DNA of 25,502 nucleotides from assembly GCA_964613235.1 (NCBI GenBank), contig CAZTGM010000024.1, forward strand, positions 1 to 25,502, in the 5' to 3' direction. Source of the stretch: J005 sp964613235 (lineage in GTDB: Bacteria > Pseudomonadota > Zetaproteobacteria > Mariprofundales > Mariprofundaceae). Position 1 is the first letter of the stretch, and every line of letters starts with the position of its first letter. The notes beneath the pieces were generated by a model, which was given only the letters and a program-made list of their open reading frames with translations, ran no database searches and was not told the origin of the DNA. Both the position numbers and the translations under genes were made by a program. Positions 21,937 through 25,502 of the stretch are shown here, in pieces.

Positions 21937-23753
21937 TTTCCTTCCCCCAGCTTGAGCACGGCCAGAAATGCCTCCTGCGGCACTTCAACGCTTCCGATGG
22001 CCTTCATGCGTTTCTTGCCCGCCTTCTGCTTCTCCAGCAATTTACGCTTACGCGTGATATCGCCGCCATAACACTTGGCTGTTACATTCTTGCGCACAGC
22101 CTTGACCGTTTCGCGAGCCAAGATACGTCCGCCAATCGCAGCCTGCAAGGGTACATCAAACTGCTGGCGCGGAATCAGTTCGCGCAGTTTTTTCACCAGA
22201 TCCCGTCCGCGACTCTCAGCGATGGAACGATGCACGATCAGCGACAGGGCATCCACCGACTCGCCGTGCACCAGCACATCCAGCTTGACCACATCCTCTT
22301 CGCGAAAATCAGCCAGTTCGTAATCCATCGAAGCATAACCACGGGAAAGCGATTTCAGACGATCGTAAAAATCGATAACCATTTCCGCCAGCGGCAGATT
22401 ATAACTGAGCATAACCCGGCCCTGGCCGATAAATGTCATCGCAGTCTGCTGCCCGCGTCGTTCCTGACACAGCTTCATCATCGCACCGACATATTCTTCC
22501 GGTGCAAAAATATTGGCCTGCACCGTCGGCTCCTCAATGCGCTCGATTTCCTGCGGATCCGGGAATTCACTCGGATTGGAAATCTCCCTCATCGTACCAT
22601 TCGTCAGATATACGCGATAAACCACGCTCGGCGCCGTGGAAATCAGATCCAGGCCGAATTCACGTTCCAGCCGTTCCTGCACGATTTCCATATGCAACAT
22701 ACCGAGAAAACCGCAACGAAAGCCCAGCCCCAGAGCCGAAGAGCTTTCCGGCTCGAAAGAAAACGCCGGATCATTGAGGTTCAGTTTCTCCAGCGAATCA
22801 CGCAACTCGGCATAATCACCCGAATCTACCGGATACAGCCCGGAAAACACCATTGGTTTCGGTTCGCGAAAACCGGGCAATGCTTCGGCAGCCGGCTTGC
22901 GATCCAGCGTTACCGTATCACCCACGCGCAAGGCCGCCAGTTCCTTGATACCGGCTACCATAAACCCCACGCTGCCCGAAGCCAGGTGCGGCGCGGATAC
23001 TGGTGCCGGCATGAATACGCCGACATCCTGCACTTCATAGGCTGCGCCCGTGGACATCAGGCGAATTTTATCACCCTTATTCAGCACGCCCTCAAACACG
23101 CGCACCAGTGCCACCGCCCCCACATACGGATCGAACCACGAATCCACCAGCAAAGCGCGTAACGGCTGATGATCCTGATCCTTCGGCGGCGGCACGCGAG
23201 CCACGATGGCTTCCAGCACATCTTTTACGCCAACGCCGGTTTTGGCGGAAACGGCAATCGCATCACTGGCATCCAGGCCGATGACTTCCTCGATCTGACG
23301 TTTGGCTTCCTCAACATCAGCACTGGGCAGGTCAATCTTGTTAATCACCGGAATAATTTCCAGGTCGTTTTCCAGCGCCAGATACACATTGGCCAACGTT
23401 TGCGCTTCCACGCCCTGCGTGGCATCGACGATGAGCAATGCACCTTCGCAGGCCTGCAATGAACGCGATACCTCATAGGTGAAATCAACATGGCCTGGCG
23501 TATCAATCAGATTCAGTGTATAGGTTTGACCATCGGCGGCAGGATATTGCAGGCTGGCCGTCTGCGCCTTGATCGTAATGCCCCTCTCCTGCTCCAGGTC
23601 CATCGAATCAAGCACCTGCTTTTTCATTTCACGTTCAGAGAGGGCGCCGGTATCCTCGATCAGACGATCGGCCAGTGTCGATTTGCCATGATCAATATGG
23701 GCAATAATCGAGAAATTGCGAATATACTGTTTATTTGCGTTGGAATGACTCAT
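21933..23753 (-). CDS. lepA: Elongation factor 4 (LepA)
   Basis: A ribosome-binding GTPase related to EF-G, thought to act in translation initiation, ribosome assembly or back-translocation under stress. It has 606 residues, close to the family norm. G1 is AHIDHGKS (18-25), then RGITIKAQT (57-65), DTPGHVDF (84-91) and NKIDLP. The LepA-specific C-terminal domain is present (DITRKRKLLEKQKAGKKRM motif near 568-586). The ATG at 23751-23753 has no visible ribosome binding site; a TACACT resembling a -10 box lies just upstream (23768-23763), so a leaderless or very short leader is possible. lepA-lepB is a conserved pair. It is the first gene of the long lepA-to-nnr cluster. Confidence 0.98.
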   Translation of the reverse strand: MSHSNANKQYIRNFSIIAHIDHGKSTLADRLIEDTGALSEREMKKQVLDSMDLEQERGITIKAQTASLQYPAADGQTYTLNLIDTPGHVDFTYEVSRSLQACEGALLIVDATQGVEAQTLANVYLALENDLEIIPVINKIDLPSADVEEAKRQIEEVIGLDASDAIAVSAKTGVGVKDVLEAIVARVPPPKDQDHQPLRALLVDSWFDPYVGAVALVRVFEGVLNKGDKIRLMSTGAAYEVQDVGVFMPAPVSAPHLASGSVGFMVAGIKELAALRVGDTVTLDRKPAAEALPGFREPKPMVFSGLYPVDSGDYAELRDSLEKLNLNDPAFSFEPESSSALGLGFRCGFLGMLHMEIVQERLEREFGLDLISTAPSVVYRVYLTNGTMREISNPSEFPDPQEIERIEEPTVQANIFAPEEYVGAMMKLCQERRGQQTAMTFIGQGRVMLSYNLPLAEMVIDFYDRLKSLSRGYASMDYELADFREEDVVKLDVLVHGESVDALSLIVHRSIAESRGRDLVKKLRELIPRQQFDVPLQAAIGGRILARETVKAVRKNVTAKCYGGDITRKRKLLEKQKAGKKRMKAIGSVEVPQEAFLAVLKLGEGK

Positions 23754-23804
23754 CGGCGCGGCAGTGTACCGATGCCGCTGCCATCAGGCTACTGCACATT
23801 AAAC

Positions 23805-23828
23805 TATGGGCGACTTGCGTCGCCCATA
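23805..23828 (-). terminator. Stem-loop after pepA (possible terminator)
   Basis: A perfect 10-bp inverted repeat, tatgggcgac / gtcgcccata, with a four-base loop that reads GCAA (a GNRA-type tetraloop) on the minus strand. It starts ten bases after the pepA stop. The following minus-strand tail, GTTTAATG, has only three Ts in a row, so as an intrinsic terminator it is weak; it may instead stabilise the pepA mRNA end. The rest of 23754-23838 shows only the TACACT noted under lepA. Confidence 0.5.
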
Positions 23829-23838
23829 CAATCAGCCG

Positions 23839-25341
23839 TTATACCAGACTTCGACTGGCAAGATAATCGAGCAGCAGGCGCACGCCGGCGCCAGTCGCAC
23901 CGGGTACGGAAAGATCCGTTCCCTGCATATTCCAGGCCGTTCCGGCTATATCCAGATGCGCCCAGGGAATATCTTCAACGAAGCGGGAGAGAAAACACGC
24001 CGCCGTAATCGTACCCGCCTCACGACCACCGATATTCTTGATATCGGCAATCTTGCTCTTGATCTGCTCCTGATATTCCTCATACATCGGCAACTGCCAG
24101 ACGCGATCATGCGTGTTCTCCGCCGACTTCTGCAAACCGCGAATCACTTTCTCACCGGTACCCAGCAGGCCGGATGCCTGCGAGCCCAGCGCAATCACAC
24201 AGGCACCGGTCAGCGTAGCAAAATCGATAATTTCCGCCGGCTTCTGCTCGGCTGCATAGGCCAGGGCATCAGCCAGAATAATGCGTCCTTCCGCATCGGT
24301 GTTCAGCACTTCAATAGTCAGACCCTTATACGTTTTCACGATATCGCCCGGCTTGTAGGCCGCTGCACCCAGCAGGTTTTCTGTCGAAACAATCACGCCC
24401 AACAGATTGACCGGCAGGTCAAGTTCTGTCACAGCCCTGAAAATTCCCAGCACCGCAGCCGCTCCGCACATATCGAACTTCATCTCATCCATTTGCGCCG
24501 GCGGCTTGATGGAAATGCCGCCCGCATCAAATGTCAGCCCCTTGCCAACCAGTGCAACGGGAGCTTCGTTCCTGTTGCCGCCCTGATATTCCAGCACGAT
24601 GAAACGAGGTTCCTTCGCCGATCCCTGATTCACAGCAAGCAAGGCCGTAAAGCCGGCTTTTTCAATCGCCGCCTTGTCCATAACCGTAACCTTCAGCTTT
24701 TCATGCTCCAATGCCGCCGCCTGCTCTCCCAGATATGCCGGTGTGCATACATTGCCAGGCTCGTTGGCCAGGTCGCGAGCGAAATTGGTGCCAATACTGA
24801 TAGCCCGCGCTTTCGCCACCGCGGCTTCCGCTGCGGTCAGGTCTCGGCGCGATGCGATCATCAGCGTCACCGAACGCAGACCACGCTTCTGCTCTTCCTT
24901 TTTCGTCTGATACTTGTCGAACGTATATAATCCCAGCCAGATTCCTTCGGCCACAGCCTGTATCCGTTCATCCAGAGTGCTGCCGCGCACGGGCAACTCC
25001 GTCAGATACATCGACACATCGCGTGCACCACCCTTTTGCAACTTGCGCGCCGTTTTAGCCGCCAGTCTGCGCAGGCTCTGCAATGTCAGTTTTTTATCAT
25101 CGCCAGCACCAGCAAATACCACACGCTGCGTAAACGTACCCTGCACATCATACAACGTACCGAACTGGCCGAATTCGCCCAGATGATCGAATTTACGCAG
25201 ATAGGGTTTAATGGCCGCCGTTGCATCCTGCAATGCCTTACCTGCATCGGTCAGCTTGCGTCCCTGCAACAGTGGCAAAACCACCGCATCATCACGCTGT
25301 TTGGCTGCCGCACCGGCCTTGACGGAAATGCTAATCATCAT
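23839..25341 (-). CDS. pepA: Leucyl aminopeptidase (M17 family)
   Basis: A cytoplasmic dizinc aminopeptidase that removes N-terminal residues from peptides; in E. coli the same protein also binds DNA in Xer recombination. It has 500 residues. The C-terminal catalytic domain has LVGKGLTFDAGGISIKP with the metal-binding Lys and Asp, MKFDMCGAAAV and the family signature NTDAEGRIILADALAYA. The N-terminal domain (about 1-160) is less conserved. The start is one of two adjacent ATGs (25341 or 25338), with AGGGG four or seven bases upstream. An in-frame ATG at 25410 would add 23 aromatic-rich residues and has no ribosome binding site, so it is rejected. A TATATT (25367-25362) could be its -10 box. 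Confidence 0.97.
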   Translation of the reverse strand: MMISISVKAGAAAKQRDDAVVLPLLQGRKLTDAGKALQDATAAIKPYLRKFDHLGEFGQFGTLYDVQGTFTQRVVFAGAGDDKKLTLQSLRRLAAKTARKLQKGGARDVSMYLTELPVRGSTLDERIQAVAEGIWLGLYTFDKYQTKKEEQKRGLRSVTLMIASRRDLTAAEAAVAKARAISIGTNFARDLANEPGNVCTPAYLGEQAAALEHEKLKVTVMDKAAIEKAGFTALLAVNQGSAKEPRFIVLEYQGGNRNEAPVALVGKGLTFDAGGISIKPPAQMDEMKFDMCGAAAVLGIFRAVTELDLPVNLLGVIVSTENLLGAAAYKPGDIVKTYKGLTIEVLNTDAEGRIILADALAYAAEQKPAEIIDFATLTGACVIALGSQASGLLGTGEKVIRGLQKSAENTHDRVWQLPMYEEYQEQIKSKIADIKNIGGREAGTITAACFLSRFVEDIPWAHLDIAGTAWNMQGTDLSVPGATGAGVRLLLDYLASRSLV

Positions 25342-25502
25342 CTGTCCCCTGTATTCCACAAAATATAGTTTTCGATCGAGTCCATCCCAGAACAGGAAAA
25401 ACCAAAACATAGCGCATTCAGCGTATGCATAGAAGAGCGGAATATCATACTCCCATTTCCACTCATGTCTCCCCCACAGTCAGTCAACCGATCAGCAATC
25501 CA
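25338..25502 (-). other. Upstream region of pepA; possible short ORF or gene tail
   Basis: This minus-strand frame is open from the right edge to a TGA at 25340-25338, which overlaps the two pepA ATGs. It could be the last 54 codons of an unseen gene, or a 42-residue ORF from the ATG at 25466, which has GGGGGAG two to three bases before it. The peptide (residues such as MSGNGSMIFRSSM) matches nothing I know and has no clear domain. The same stretch holds TATATT (25367-25362), a possible pepA -10 box with no good -35. The region may therefore be only a promoter. Treat as uncertain. Confidence 0.2.

Noticed and set aside
21924..23162. 412-codon open frame on the plus strand
   Set aside because: Antisense to lepA; composition typical of a shadow frame and no domain seen.
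23806..24930. 374-codon open frame on the plus strand
   Set aside because: Antisense to pepA; no motif, and it starts inside the stem-loop after pepA.
25339..25410. 23-residue N-terminal extension of PepA starting at ATG 25410
   Set aside because: The extension (FWFFLFW-like) is absent from the family as I know it, and no ribosome binding site precedes that ATG; the ATGs at 25341/25338 have one.
1..25502. Mobile elements, CRISPR arrays, tRNA or rRNA genes, phage or defence genes
   Set aside because: None seen on either strand; no transposase, integrase, direct-repeat array or cloverleaf-like sequence, and gene order is typical of core genome.

Overview
The window is a dense block of bacterial housekeeping genes. 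Every gene I can support lies on the minus strand, so transcription runs from the right edge to the left. Many junctions overlap by 1-8 bases. The gene set points to a proteobacterium of the beta/gamma/zeta branch: a bc1 complex with a separate Rieske protein, cytochrome b and cytochrome c1; sdhCDAB followed by sdhE; the order lepA-lepB-DUF4845-rnc-era-recO-pdxJ-acpS; and an RpfE-type gene beside recJ. An aerobic or microaerophilic, ubiquinone-using organism is likely. A zetaproteobacterium such as Mariprofundus would fit, but I cannot prove this from the sequence.

Layout in transcription order (right to left). (1) pepA at 25341-23839, ending at a stem-loop. (2) A tight translation/RNA/repair cluster: lepA, lepB, a DUF4845 gene, rnc, era, recO, pdxJ, acpS. 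It is followed by a secreted formylglycine-generating-enzyme-like protein, a VanZ-like membrane protein and the NAD(P)HX repair enzyme nnr. (3) A good sigma70-type promoter (14511-14539) starts a respiratory block: sdhC-sdhD-sdhA-sdhB-sdhE, then a secreted DUF1573 plus two-CXXCH cytochrome fusion, rpe, petA-petB-petC, ending at a strong bidirectional hairpin terminator (6841-6871). (4) A second good promoter (6789-6817) starts alaC-hom-thrC, an RpfE-type protein, recJ and aroK. aroK is cut by the left edge.

Functionally, block 3 joins complex II, its flavinylation factor, a periplasmic c-type cytochrome and complex III in one apparent transcription unit. Electrons from succinate would reach quinone and then cytochrome c within products of the same unit. 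Block 4 combines aspartate-family amino acid synthesis with an aromatic-pathway kinase and a DNA repair nuclease. Block 2 combines signal peptidase, ribosome and RNA processing factors, recombination repair and cofactor synthesis.

I found no tRNA or rRNA gene, CRISPR array, insertion sequence, phage gene or attachment site, and no gene-free stretch above 300 bases. The most unusual points are the DUF1573-cytochrome fusion inside the complex II/III block, an Asp-to-Asn change at a metal-binding position of RNase III, and a formylglycine-enzyme-like protein that keeps only one of the two catalytic cysteines. I see no wholly new defence or mobile system; the region reads as core genome.
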